In this document: in pieces, positions 9,705 through 21,273 of the stretch
Layout: every line of letters begins with the position of its first letter
Numbering within the stretch: the stretch's first letter is position 1
Translations under genes and position numbers: made by a program
Notes under the pieces: model-generated
Seen by the model: the letters and a program-made list of their open reading frames with translations, nothing else
The model's database searches: none
What the model was told of the DNA's origin: nothing
Source of the DNA: Pseudomonas poae
Lineage (GTDB): Bacteria; Pseudomonadota; Gammaproteobacteria; Pseudomonadales; Pseudomonadaceae
Direction: 5' to 3'
Assembly (NCBI GenBank): GCA_004000515.1
Contig: CP034537.1
Coordinates: 5,036,001-5,100,000 of the forward strand
Length of the DNA stretch: 64,000 bases

Positions 9705-9822
9705 GTAGTGAGCGGGCTTGCCCGCTGGGGGGCGAAGCCGCCTAAACAAAACACCGCGTTCTGCCTGACAGACCGCGGTGTTTTTGTTGCCGCTCCCCCA
9801 GCGCGGGCAAGCCCGCTCACTA
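9705..9822. repeat. REPIN: paired inverted REP sequences
   Basis: Two REP arms in opposite orientation: GAGCGGGCTTGCCCGC near the left end and its complement GCGGGCAAGCCCGCTC near the right end, separated by about 70 bp. This is the usual arrangement of REPINs in P. fluorescens-group intergenic DNA. A terminator hairpin lies between the arms. Confidence 0.8.
9748..9786 (+). terminator. Rho-independent terminator of the YgdI/R-like gene
   Basis: Perfect 9-bp stem AACACCGCG/CGCGGTGTT (9750-9758 with 9774-9782) followed by a run of five T. It lies about 50 bp after the lipoprotein stop codon and inside the REPIN. Confidence 0.75.
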
Positions 9823-9825
9823 AAT

Positions 9826-9990
9826 TCAATACCGGTAGTACGGGTGGTAATACGGATGATAGTAGGGATGGTAGTAATACGAGTGGTAGTACGGCCGGTA
9901 GCAGCACGGCCCCGGATAGGCCGGGTACACCGCACACCCACCCAACCCCAGCAGTACCACGGCGCACAGTAACAATCGAAGCCGGGACAT
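9826..9990 (-). CDS. Small Tyr/His-rich lipoprotein
   Basis: A 54-aa peptide with a lipoprotein signal (LGLGGC, cysteine near residue 19) and a short mature part made almost entirely of repeating PYYH units. I chose the ATG at 9990; the frame extends 11 codons further without signal-peptide logic. A convergent neighbour at 10184 is also a tyrosine-rich exported protein. No function is known to me. Confidence 0.6.
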   Translation of the reverse strand: MSRLRLLLCAVVLLGLGGCAVYPAYPGPCCYRPYYHSYYYHPYYHPYYHPYYRY

Positions 9991-10183
9991 GTTCAGTTCC
10001 TCCCACGTAGCGCGCGAAAACAACTCGCAGGTACGCCTTTAACGTGTGAGCCCCCAGCATTCCGTCGCCGCCGTCAGTACTGGCCACGTGAAGATTTATT
10101 CACCGAAGGATTCCCCATCGACCCTGCGTTTAACCGGTAAGCCGCCTTCATCTTCGAACGCGGCAGAACGGAGAACCACCGCC

Positions 10184-10483
10184 ATGGCACGCCTGTCCCC
10201 AGCGGTACGCGCGCTGTTACTCATCCCCTTGACCCTGGCTGCCCTGGCGAGTGCGCCGGTGTTTGCCGACACCATCATCATCCGCCAGCCTCCTCGGGTG
10301 ATCGTGGTGCAATCGCCTGCGCCGCCGATCTATTACGGGCACTGGGGCTACGGTCCTCGGCCTTACTACTATTATCCGCATCACTATTACGGTTATGGCT
10401 ACCCTCACCGGCCGTACGGGGCGGCTGGCGGGGGCAGCATTGGCGTTGAGGCGTCAGCTGATCACCACACCGTCGGCCCATAA
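10184..10483 (+). CDS. Small exported Tyr-rich protein of unknown function
   Basis: A 99-aa protein with a clear Sec signal peptide (about 1-28, ending VFADT), a conserved-looking IIIRQPPRVIVVQSP segment, then a tract rich in Tyr, His, Pro and Gly. The start is the ATG at 10184, with GGAG 8-11 bp upstream. Its last 10 codons overlap the 3' end of the convergent lipase gene, so the C-terminal tail may be an accident of read-through or a further missing base. Function unknown. Confidence 0.55.
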   Translation: MARLSPAVRALLLIPLTLAALASAPVFADTIIIRQPPRVIVVQSPAPPIYYGHWGYGPRPYYYYPHHYYGYGYPHRPYGAAGGGSIGVEASADHHTVGP

Positions 10484-11884
10484 TCCGCCATGGCCGACCC
10501 CCACCAGCGTGACCGAGTCGGCGCCAAACGTGAGTACCGTGTCTGCGCCGACCACTTTGGCGTGGTCACGCAGGTCGGTGCTGCCGTCTGCATCCTTGAA
10601 TACCAGCTTGTCGGTGGGCTGGTAGCCAATGATGCGGTCGTTGCCAAAGTGACCACTGAACAGGAAGGTGTTGTGGCCACTGTTGTCGCGGATCGTGTCA
10701 TTGCCCTTGCCGCCCTCGATAAAGTCCGCGCCCTTACCCCCCTGGATCAGGTCGTTGCCGTCGCTGCCGATGATGAAGGTGTTGCCTGTGTGGGGCTCTG
10801 CGTTGCGATTCAGGTCCTGCACCCAGGTGTTGGCGCGTGCCGGGTCGGACAGGTTGGCCACGATCACCGTGGAGTCGCGGCTCATTTGCTCGTAGAAACC
10901 GGACTCAACGATGCGCGTCAGGCCGTCGCCGTAACCGGTGGGTAAATGGGAGATCCAGCTCGGCAGGTTGGCGATGGAAAACGGCAGCACATTCCACAGC
11001 GTCGAGGCGTAGTGGTCGTTGAAGCTGACGATATTGTCGGTGGTCGATTCATGGGGTTTGTCGTGTACGCCCAAGGACGACAGGTTGAAGGATGAACCGT
11101 CCAGCGCGCGAAATACCGGGTCGTTTTCATAACCGATGTTAAGCACTTTGTCGCCGGTACTCTGGGTCGGCGAGGCATAGGCGACGTAGTTGGCATCCTT
11201 GTAGAACCCTGACCATTGATCAGTACTTAAATCGGCCATGCTGTTGACCGCCAGGCCGCCCAGGCTATGGCCGCTGACCACTATGTCCTTGCCACTGAGG
11301 CCGTGGTTACTGGCGTAATCGGCGACGCTTTTAAGCAGGCCACCAAAGGCATCGCCCGTGTAGTTCTTTGCGTAATCCTTGGGCCCCAGTGCCGCCAGCA
11401 GGTCGCTGACCAGGTCGCCGATGGAGTCGCTGATCAGGCTCTCCCTCGGCCCGGAGGTGCCGCGAAAACCGATGCCGATCTCCAGCAGTTTCCCCGCGTC
11501 ATCGTACTTGCCCAGCACCTCCACTTGCGCGGTGGTGTAGCCGGCCTTTTCGCCGAAAAACGTGCCCCGTGCATCAACCTTGCCGCCATACCCCAAGGCG
11601 CTGGCGCTGATGGGCGTCCAACCGGCTTTTGCACGGCCTCCAGGGCGGCTTTTTTCCGAATCCGGGTTCCAGGGAATGCCCGGTATCACGCCTTGGGAAT
11701 CCGTGCTGCCCAGCAGCGCCCCCACCAACGTCGCCGGTAAACCCAGCCCCAGGCCATTGTGTTGGTAGCCCACGGCAAAACCGTTATCCAGGTTGTGATA
11801 GCTGTACAACGTTATTGCCATGGCATCGGCAAACAACGCTTTGGAGCCCTCGCTGCCGAGGTTTTTATAGTCAAAGATTCCCAT
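10454..11884 (-). CDS. lipA: Family I.3 extracellular lipase LipA
   Basis: A 476-aa secreted triacylglycerol lipase without an N-terminal signal peptide. The catalytic triad fits the family I.3 positions exactly: S207 in GHSLGG, D255 in YENDP and H313 in ISHLP. The C-terminal half has glycine-rich RTX nonapeptides (GSDGNDLIQ, GGKGADFIE, GGKGNDTIR) that bind calcium and carry the type I secretion signal. It is the last gene of the apr-lip operon and uses the AprDEF exporter. A 68-bp spacer with a repeat element separates it from aprF. The reading frame is intact, unlike most of its operon partners here. Heat-stable enzymes of this family are known for spoiling milk. Confidence 0.96.
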   Translation of the reverse strand: MGIFDYKNLGSEGSKALFADAMAITLYSYHNLDNGFAVGYQHNGLGLGLPATLVGALLGSTDSQGVIPGIPWNPDSEKSRPGGRAKAGWTPISASALGYGGKVDARGTFFGEKAGYTTAQVEVLGKYDDAGKLLEIGIGFRGTSGPRESLISDSIGDLVSDLLAALGPKDYAKNYTGDAFGGLLKSVADYASNHGLSGKDIVVSGHSLGGLAVNSMADLSTDQWSGFYKDANYVAYASPTQSTGDKVLNIGYENDPVFRALDGSSFNLSSLGVHDKPHESTTDNIVSFNDHYASTLWNVLPFSIANLPSWISHLPTGYGDGLTRIVESGFYEQMSRDSTVIVANLSDPARANTWVQDLNRNAEPHTGNTFIIGSDGNDLIQGGKGADFIEGGKGNDTIRDNSGHNTFLFSGHFGNDRIIGYQPTDKLVFKDADGSTDLRDHAKVVGADTVLTFGADSVTLVGVGHGGLWADGVVIS

Positions 11885-11895
11885 GGTAGTGCCTC

Positions 11896-11950
11896 TCTGA
11901 TCGTTCCCACGCTCTGCGTGGGAATGCTGCCCAGGACGCTCTGCGTCCGT
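11896..11950. repeat. Dispersed Pseudomonas intergenic repeat between aprF and lipA
   Basis: Sequence with two nested hairpins: TTCCCACGC/GCGTGGGAA and GACGC/GCGTC. It resembles a short dispersed repeat that I know from P. fluorescens-group intergenic regions. It fills nearly the whole gap between aprF and lipA and could affect read-through. Confidence 0.6.
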
Positions 11951-11952
11951 AA

Positions 11953-13295
11953 TTATCGTTGCGCTGCCCCAAACGCCTCATCCACCTTGGCCAAATCGGT
12001 GTCGCGCAGGTTGCCGGCGTAGTAGTGCAATTTGGTCCAGGCCATCAGGTAGTCATAACGCGCCTGCGCCAGGTCGCGGCGGGTGCTGTAGAGCTGCTGC
12101 TCTGCGTTAAGCGCATCCAGGTTCACGCGCTCGCCACCCAGGATGCTTTGCCGGGTCGACACCACCAGCGCTTCGGCGGAGGTCAATGCCTTTTGATAAG
12201 CGCGCAACTTGCTCACCCCCGACAGACAGGCGCTGAACTGGCGGCGCAATTCGATCAAGGTTTCGCGCGTCTTGCCCTCCAACTCATATTCGGCCTGTTC
12301 CATGGCGCGGCTGGCCTGGCGGGTGGAGGCCGAGATGCCACCACCGGCGTACAGCGGCAGGCTGACTTCCACGCCGATGGTGTTGGTGTCGTAGCGTTGG
12401 TTGTAGGTGTTGCCGCTGTCGGACTCCTGCTGGCGCGAGCTGGCATACGCCGTGACCTTGGGCAAATGCCCGGCGCGGTTGCGTTCCACCTCAAAGCGCG
12501 CCACTTCCAGGGCTTGGCGCTGGGAGGCCAGCGTCGGGTTGTTGCTGATCGCCAGCTCATGCCAGGTGTCGTAATTGGCCGGGGTCAAGGTGAACGCGGC
12601 GAAGCCTTGGTTCAGCGGCGCCAAGTCATGGATGTCGACACTGGGCACGCCGATCAAGGCGCCCAACTCCCTCAACGAGGCGTCCTGTTCATCCAGTGCC
12701 TGGATCTCCTCGGCCGTGGCCAGTTCGTAGCGCGACTCCGCTTCGAGAATATCGGTGCGGGTGCCCTCGCCCTGTTGGAACAGGTGCTGGTTCTGCTGGA
12801 ACTGTTGTTCGAAGGCCTTCTTTTGGCGCGGGCAATGTCGATCTGATCCTGGGCGAACAACGCCTGGGTGTAGTAGGTCAGCACGCGCACCAGCAACGCC
12901 TGGCTCTTGTCGCGAAAGCTTTCATCGGCAAACAGTGCCTGGGCCACGCCCTTGCGGTAGTTGGCATAGGCCTCGTAGTCGAACAGCGGCTGTTGCAGGC
13001 TGAAGGTTGAGCCGTAGCTGTTGTAGTTGCGGTCGTCGTGGTAACTGCCACCGCGCCCATCGGGCAACGTGGCCTGAGAGTTGTTGCGGCCTTTGTTGTA
13101 GTTGTACGACAGCTTGGGCAGCAGCCCGGCACGCCCGATAGCGCGGTTTTCCAGGCCAGCGTCGCGCTCCTTGATGGCACCGAGGAATACCGGATCGTTA
13201 CGCAGCGCTTGTTCGTACACATCAAACGGGCCCATGGCGGCCTGGGCGTTGGCGCAGGTCAGGAGCAAGGCAATAAACACCGCTTTCATGTTCAT
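11953..13295 (-). CDS. aprF: Type I secretion outer-membrane protein AprF, TolC family (frameshifted)
   Basis: Outer-membrane channel of the AprDEF exporter, about 447 aa when repaired. It has a signal peptide ending NAQAAMG and two TolC repeats of long helices (GLLPKLSYNYNKG in the first half, GHLPKVTAYASSRQ in the second). One A is missing from the run at 12821-12824: adding it turns AKRRPSNN back into AKKKAFEQQFQQNQ and joins the two halves. The start codon overlaps the aprE stop (ATGA), so the genes are translationally coupled. Confidence 0.93.
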
Positions 13296-14583
13296 TCCTC
13301 GGTCAACGCGGAGCCGGCACGATCCAGCAGCGGCTTGAACAAGTAGTTGAGCAACGAGCGCTCACCGGTACGCACAAACATCTCGGCGGGCATGCCGGGC
13401 TTGATCACCAGACCTTGGAGTTTTTCCAGTGCGGCCTCGCTGACGGTGGTGCGCAGTACGTAATACGGCGCGCCGGTTTTTTCATCGAGCATCTGGTCGG
13501 CGGAAATCAGGCTGACCTGCCCCGGTACCCGTGGCGTGCGGCTCTGGTTGAACGCCGTGAACAGGATGTCCACCGGCAACTGGGTGCCGACCTTGTCCAC
13601 CAAATGCACCGGCAGGTGCCCTTCCACTTCAGGCGCGTGCCCTGGGGCACGATCTCCAGCAACGTTTCGCCGGCACGCACCACCGCGCCCTCGGTGTGCA
13701 CGCTGAGGTTGACCGCTATGCCGTCCGCCGGGGCGATGATCTCGCTGTGTTGCAAATCAAAACCGGCGGAGGTCAGTTGCTGCTCCAGGGTCAGGCTGCG
13801 CAATTGCGCATCGGCCAACTGGCTGCGCACTTCCTTTTGATACTCCTCGCTGTGTTGCTGCAACTTGAGCCGCGACTCCAGAATGCCCTGCTCTACCCGG
13901 CCACTTTCGCCGGTGTTCTGCGCCAGGTCCTGTTGCACCTGGGACAGCTGGCGCTGGTACTCCATCAGCCGGTTACGCGGGATGTAGCCGTTGTCGGCCA
14001 AGGGTTGCAGGTTGCCGAGTTGATCGCGCAGGGACTGGGCCTGGGCCGTCAGGTCGCTACGGGCACGGCGCATGCCGCCCAATTGCGCGGTGGCACCGTC
14101 GATATTGGCGCGAATCCCGGCCTGCTCGCGGGCAAAGGCCTCGCGGCGGCTGCTGAACAGTTGGCGCTGGCCTTCCAGCACCGACGCCAGCGCGGGATCG
14201 GGATTGGCGCTGAGCTCGACCGGAAATGTAATGCCGGTGCGGTTGTCACGCTCGCTCTGCCAGCGCGCCACGCTGGCCCAGGCCATGCGGTACTGCGCCT
14301 GCAGCGATTGCACATCAGCCTGATGCTGGGTTTGGTCGAGGCGAAACAGCGCCTGGCCTTGCGTGACGGTTTCGCCCTCCTTCACCAGGATGCGGCTGAC
14401 CACGCCAGGGCTCAGGGTTTGCACCGCCTTGCGCTTGCCCGAGACCACCACCGTACCTTGCACCGGAATGCCCTGGTCCAACGGTGCCAAACTGGCCCAC
14501 AGGAAAAAACCGCCGGCGCCAACCACCGTCAGCAACCAGCCCATGCGCGCAAAAAAGCGCGCGTCGTGTTGTTCGCGGGTCAT
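13292..14583 (-). CDS. aprE: Type I secretion periplasmic adaptor AprE, HlyD family (frameshifted)
   Basis: Membrane fusion protein linking AprD to AprF, about 430 aa when repaired. It has one N-terminal membrane segment ([18 protein letters not shown]), a biotinyl-lipoyl-like half ([13 protein letters not shown]), a long coiled-coil hairpin rich in Gln and Arg, and the second lipoyl half ([14 protein letters not shown]). A base is missing near 13627: with one G added, GTRLK continues as [14 protein letters not shown] into the C-terminal beta domain. It overlaps aprD by 4 bp at its start and aprF by 4 bp at its end. Confidence 0.93.
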
Positions 14584-16280
14584 GCTGGCATCCTTGCTTG
14601 GGGCGGTTGTTCGCGCTGCCCGGACAACGCCCGCAGCACCTCCTGGCTCGGTCCGTAGGCCTGTAGATGGCCTTCGTTCAGGACCATCAACTTGTCGGCC
14701 TGAGCCAATGCCGCCGAGCGATGGGTAACCAGTACCACCGTGCTGCCCTGGGCTTTCATCTGCACAATGGCGCTGGCCAATGCGGCTTCACCGACGGTGT
14801 CGAGGTTGGAGTTGGGCTCGTCCAGCACAATCAGGCGCGGTCCGCCGTACAGCGCACGGGCCAAGGCCACCCGTTGTTTCTGCCCGCCGGACAGGCCCGC
14901 GCCGTTATCGCCCAGGACGGTGTCGTAGCCGTGGGGTAGCCGCAGGATCAACTCGTGCACACCGGCTTGTTGCGCGGCCTTCACCACCTGGTCCGGGTCC
15001 GCCTCGCGAAAGCGCGCAATGTTGTCGGCGATGCTGCCACTGAACAGTTCGATGTCCTGGGGCAGGTAGCCGATGTGCGGGCCGAGGTCGTCGCGTTCCC
15101 AGCGATGAATATCCGCACCGTCCAGGCGCACGGTGCCGGACAACATCGGCCATACGCCTACCAACACGCGGGCCAGGGTCGACTTGCCGGAGCCCGACGC
15201 ACCGAGTACGCCCAGCACTTCGCCAGCGCCGAGGTTGAAACTGACGTGGTGCAAGGTCGCCACTCGCCGCCCCGGCGGGCCCGCACTGACCTGTTCGAAA
15301 CTGACCTGGCCCCTGGGTGCCGGCAGTTTCATCTGTTCGGCTTCCGGCGGGAATTCGCGCAGCAAAGCGTCCAGCCGCTGGTAGGCCAGTTTTGCCGAAC
15401 TCCACTGCTTCCACACCGCAATCAACTGGTCGATGGGGCTCAATACACGGCCCATCAGGATGGAACCGGCAATCATCATCCCGGCCGTCATCTCGCCCTT
15501 GATCACCAGCAACGCACCCAGCCCCAGCACCAAGGATTGCAAGCACAGGCGCAGGGATTTGCTCAGGGCGGTGATCACCGAACCGGTGTCGCTGGCCTGG
15601 TTCTGCAACCCGAGAAACTGCGAGTGCACGGCAAACCAGCGTTTGCGCAACGCACCGAGCATGCCCATCGCCTGGATGGTCTCGGCGTTGTGCAAGTGGC
15701 TGGTGGCCAGTTGCGTGGATTGTTGGGAATAACCGCTAGCTTCACCCAGGGGCTTTTTTGGTCAGGTATTCGTTGAGGCACGCCAAGCCGATCAGCAAAA
15801 CGGCCCCGGTGGTGGCAAGCACACCAGCCACACGTTGAACAGGAAGATCACCAGCAAATAGATGGGAAACCACGGCGCATCAAAAAACGCGAACAGCGCA
15901 GGCCCGGTGATGAATTGGCGAATATGAGTCAGGTCGCCCAGGGATTGCCCGGCGTGCCCCTGGCCGCGCTGCAAGTTGCGCTCGAACGCGGCTTTGTAGA
16001 CGCGCAAGTTGAAGCGCCGCTCCAACTGGCTGCCGATGCGGATCACGATAAAACTGCGGATCACTTCCAGGGTGCCAATAAACGCAAAAAAGCCGACGAC
16101 CATCAACGTCAACATCACCAGCGTTGTTTCATTCTGGGAGGACAGTACGCGGTCATAGACTTGCAGCATGTAAATAGAGGGCACCAGCATCAACAGGTTA
16201 ATCAGCGCGGTAAAACAACCGACACTGATCAAGATGCTCTTGTATTCACCCAGCGCTTTGAATAACGGCGGCCTGGCCAT
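14580..16280 (-). CDS. aprD: Type I secretion ABC transporter AprD (double frameshift)
   Basis: Inner-membrane ABC exporter for AprA and LipA, about 566 aa. The transmembrane half ([23 protein letters not shown] and onward) is followed by an ATPase domain with Walker [10 protein letters not shown], signature [15 protein letters not shown] and Walker B LIVLDEP. Two indels cancel out: one G is missing at about 15824 (after NVWL) and one A is extra in the run at about 15754-15759. Repair restores the string [19 protein letters not shown] and then [14 protein letters not shown]. The start at 16280 ([10 protein letters not shown]) is preferred over the longer frame. The stop overlaps the aprE start. 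Confidence 0.93.
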
Positions 16281-16316
16281 AGTGTTCGATCTTCCTTGAA
16301 CCAAATCACACGCAAT

Positions 16317-16384
16317 AGTTGCCCGCGCCCCTGATAAGGGACGGTCAACTAATACATCGGGTTATAGCGTTATAACGGGCAACT
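16317..16384 (-). promoter_or_regulatory. Intercistronic stem-loop between aprI and aprD
   Basis: A perfect 9-bp inverted repeat, AGTTGCCCG (16317-16325) and CGGGCAACT (16376-16384), encloses a smaller palindrome GTTATA/TATAAC. It starts at the aprI stop codon and ends 37 bp before aprD. It may stabilise or attenuate the upstream transcript. Confidence 0.45.
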
Positions 16385-16751
16385 AAGGTGCGCGTTGCAA
16401 TACCACTGCATCACCGGACGGTGTGCGCCCCTGGTAGTCACCGTTTTTCTGGCGATTCAAGTGCGTAATGCCAGTGCCTTCGGCATTCATCAGCCAGATG
16501 CCGTCCGGGGTCGGCGACCAGCTCAGGGGTTTGTCCCCCAGCCATTGTTCGGCGCAGGCCACATCGCCGCCGAGGGCATTGGCCTGCTCCAACAGATCGA
16601 GGGCGCAGACTTGCCCCTGTTGGTGCAATTGCCAATGCCCCGCCAATTGAGCGCTGGTGGGTAAAACAAGACTGCTGGCCATAACGTGGGCTCCTGCCGA
16701 CACGAACATCACCTGCGATACGCAGGCGATCAAGTTGAAAAAACGTTGCAT
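16383..16751 (-). CDS. aprI: Alkaline protease inhibitor AprI (Inh family)
   Basis: A 122-aa periplasmic inhibitor that protects the producer from its own serralysin. It has a Sec signal peptide (about 1-26, ending VMAS), then SSLVLPTSAQLAG, matching the family's short N-terminal trunk that inserts into the protease active site, and a lipocalin-like beta barrel with two cysteines (QVCALDL and DVACAEQW) able to form the conserved disulfide. I chose the ATG at 16751, seven bases after GGAG; the frame can begin two codons earlier at a TTG. Intact. Confidence 0.93.
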   Translation of the reverse strand: MQRFFNLIACVSQVMFVSAGAHVMASSLVLPTSAQLAGHWQLHQQGQVCALDLLEQANALGGDVACAEQWLGDKPLSWSPTPDGIWLMNAEGTGITHLNRQKNGDYQGRTPSGDAVVLQRAP

Positions 16752-16769
16752 CTTCAAGCTCCTTCCAGA

Positions 16770-16793
16770 AGCGCGGCGCCGAAACGCCGCGCT
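16770..16793 (-). terminator. Hairpin downstream of aprA (attenuator or mRNA stabiliser)
   Basis: Perfect 9-bp GC-rich stem AGCGCGGCG/CGCCGCGCT with a 6-nt loop in the aprA-aprI gap. There is no T run after it on the minus strand, so partial termination or 3'-end protection of the aprA message is more likely than full termination. Confidence 0.55.
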
Positions 16794-16799
16794 TTTGCA

Positions 16800-18598
<1,799 letters not shown>

Positions 18599-19702
18599 TT
18601 ACCGGGACACGCTCCATCCACACGCATGTAATGCCTCCAGCATCACTTCAGCTTTCAGGCCAGGTACGCGCACACCGTCATCGGTGAGCATGTCCTCGCC
18701 TGCCAGGATCGCGTTGATGATTGCCTCTTCCACCGCCTCCGCCGCCGCAGTGAACAGCGGGGAAATGTGGTCGTTATTGACCATCTGCAAGGCACTGCTG
18801 AACGGCAGCCCCTTGCGCCCGTAATCGGCCGGCGGCAAGTCCTGGTTGCCAGTGGCGAAGGCCAGGAACAGGTCGCCGCTGGAGTCCTCAGTGCCGCCGC
18901 CCGTGCGGGCGATGCCGATGGACGCGCGTTGCGCCAGCCGCTTGCATTGATGCGGCAGCAATGGCGCGTCCGTGGCGATGATCACCACGATAGAGCCCAT
19001 GCCCGGCGTGCCGCGCTCGGCGAACGGCGAGGGAATGTCCATCAGTTGACGGCCCACCGGGTAGCCATCCACTCGCAACTCCTGGCGCTTGCCATGGTTG
19101 GCCTGCACCAGCACGCCGACGGTCCAGCCGCCCTGCTCTGCCGAAAGGCGCCGCGACGCCGTGCCGATTCCCCCTTTGAACTCGTGGCAGATCATCCCGG
19201 TACCGCCGCCCACAGCGCCCTCTTGCACCGGGCCGGATTCGGCACTGCCCAAGGCTTCGCGCACATGCTCCGGCCCCACGTGCTGGCCCCAGATATCGTT
19301 GAGCAGGCCATCGTAGGTTTCCATGACCACTGGCATGCACCAATACACCGACGGGTCCGCCAGGCGCTCGCGCTCCAGGGCAATCAGGGTATCGCGCACA
19401 ATGCCGATGCTGTGGGTGTTGGTGATGGCCAGCGGCGTGGTCAACAGCCCCGCTTCGTTGATCCACTCAAGGCCGGTGGCATCGCCGTTGCCATTGAGTA
19501 CGTGGTAGCCGGCAAAGCACGGCTGCTGCCGCGCCTCACCGGCACGCGGCTGGATCACGCTGACGCCGGTACGCACTTGCTTGCCGTCGATACGGGTCTT
19601 GAGCGTGCTGTGACCGACCCGTACGCCCGGCACATCGGTGATGGCGTTCAATTCACCAGGCGTGCCCAGCCCCAACGTGATGCCCAATTGACGTGCGCGC
19701 AT
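18599..19702 (-). CDS. P1-family aminopeptidase (DmpA / L-aminopeptidase-D-esterase)
   Basis: A 367-aa Ntn-like autoprocessing hydrolase that removes N-terminal residues from short or beta-peptides. The fold signature GVRVGHSTL is near residue 26, GAVGGGTGM is at about 162-170, and the self-cleavage site is GMGSIVVI, where S237 becomes the new N-terminal nucleophile. The start ATG at 19702 is used because AGGAG lies 5 bp upstream; the GTG two codons earlier overlaps that site. It lies directly downstream of an amino-acid permease gene (9-bp gap), so it is probably cytoplasmic and processes imported small peptides or amides. Confidence 0.9.
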   Translation of the reverse strand: MRARQLGITLGLGTPGELNAITDVPGVRVGHSTLKTRIDGKQVRTGVSVIQPRAGEARQQPCFAGYHVLNGNGDATGLEWINEAGLLTTPLAITNTHSIGIVRDTLIALERERLADPSVYWCMPVVMETYDGLLNDIWGQHVGPEHVREALGSAESGPVQEGAVGGGTGMICHEFKGGIGTASRRLSAEQGGWTVGVLVQANHGKRQELRVDGYPVGRQLMDIPSPFAERGTPGMGSIVVIIATDAPLLPHQCKRLAQRASIGIARTGGGTEDSSGDLFLAFATGNQDLPPADYGRKGLPFSSALQMVNNDHISPLFTAAAEAVEEAIINAILAGEDMLTDDGVRVPGLKAEVMLEALHACGWSVSR

Positions 19703-19711
19703 AACCACTCC

Positions 19712-21074
19712 TTACAATTTCTGGAAGACCGGACTGAACCGGCCGCTGATGCAATACAAAATCACCGACAGGGCCAGCAAGCCGATGATGATCATGATGT
19801 CCCTGATCGAGGCTGCCGCCACCAGGGTCACCAGCAAATAACCCGCGCCCAATACTGCGACCAACGCCGGCAGCGGCCACAACGGCATGCGATACGGGTG
19901 CTCACGGTCGCGCAGCAGCACGCGGCTCATCAACGCGCTTGACGCCACCACCAGGTACACCAGCATGATCAGCAATACGCTGAACGAGGTCAGGTCGGCG
20001 AGGTTTGAGCTGAAACTCAGCAACGCCGAAGGGATCGCCAGGAACAGCGTAGCCAACCACGGTGAATCCCAACGCGGGTGAATACGGGTGAAGATTTTAT
20101 TGATGCTCGGCGTCCACAGCGCATCGCGGCCGCTGCTGAACACCACACGGCCGATCTGGATCACGATGGCGACGATGGCGTTGAATACCGACAGAAAGAT
20201 CCCCGCACTGACCAGTCGCGACAGGGTTTCATTGCCATGGCTGGTCAGCAGGTAACCGATGGGGTCCGGGCTGGCGATCATCTCGCTCAGGGACGGCGCG
20301 CCGATCAACAGCGCGGTGATCGGCACCAATTCGATGATCACCACCAACCCCAGCGACCACAGCACGGCCTTGTGCACGCCTTTGCCGCCGCATTTCATGT
20401 CCTCAGCCAGCAGCACCGCCGGGCCATAGCCATTGTAGGAAAACAAACCGATACCCACCGCACCAATCACCAGAGCCCACGGCGCCGCGTGCAGCACACC
20501 GTTTTCGACGATCTGCGGCTCGAACAGCACACTGGCCGATTGCATCGGGTTACCAAAGCCCAGGTACACGATCACCAGCAACGCGGCCACTTCCAGCAGC
20601 AGGCAGGTGCCGGTGATCCAGGCATTCAGCTTGATATTGAGGATGCCCAGGGCGTAGCTGCACACCACGATGACCAGGGCGACGGTTTGTGAGTCGAATT
20701 TTGTGCCGAGGGCGTTGTTCAAGTAAGTCGCCGCCCCGTGGCCAGCACCGGCGGGATAAACAGCAGCATCACCAGTACTGTCAGAAAGGTCGCATAACCA
20801 GCCATGCCACCAAATACACGCTTGGCGTATACGTATTCACCGCCAGCGCTGTTGTGGGCGCGGCCCAGTTCGGCGTAGCAAAACGCGAACATCAGCGCCA
20901 GCAAGCCCGCCATGACAAACGCCAGGAACACGCCGCTGCCGGCCTGCTGGATGGCAAACGGTGCGATGACGAACACGGAACTGGCTGGGGTCACCGCCGA
21001 AACGGTAATGGCCACTACATCGAAGACGCTCAGGGTGGGTTTCAATACGCCGTCGGGCGCGGGGAAGCACTCAT
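19712..21074 (-). CDS. APC-family amino-acid permease (frameshifted)
   Basis: A twelve-helix amino-acid/polyamine transporter, about 454 aa when repaired. The conserved first helix VVAITVSAVTPASSVF and the GEYVYAKRVFGG loop are present. One G is missing in the run at plus-strand 20734-20737: repair gives VLATGAATYLNNALG. A second base appears to be missing near 21053-21057: the ATG at 21074 has a good ribosome site (AGAGGA) and reads MSASPRP, and one added base leads on to DGVLKPTLSVFD. It is transcribed with the aminopeptidase gene and is divergent from a LuxR regulator. Confidence 0.85.
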
Positions 21075-21273
21075 ATCGTTATCCTCTGTCGTTGTTCTTG
21101 GTGTGAGGCAGAAACGAAAAAGGGTGTTTTGCCGGGATATATTTCCCGTTGAATGATGCCGACGTTAACGAACGGGGGCTTGTCAGCCAATTCCCCTATT
21201 GGCGTACTCCCCCTTGACGGCACTCGGCAAAAGCCGAAGGCTTGGGCGATCTTTGCTGGCGGGAGCCTGACAC

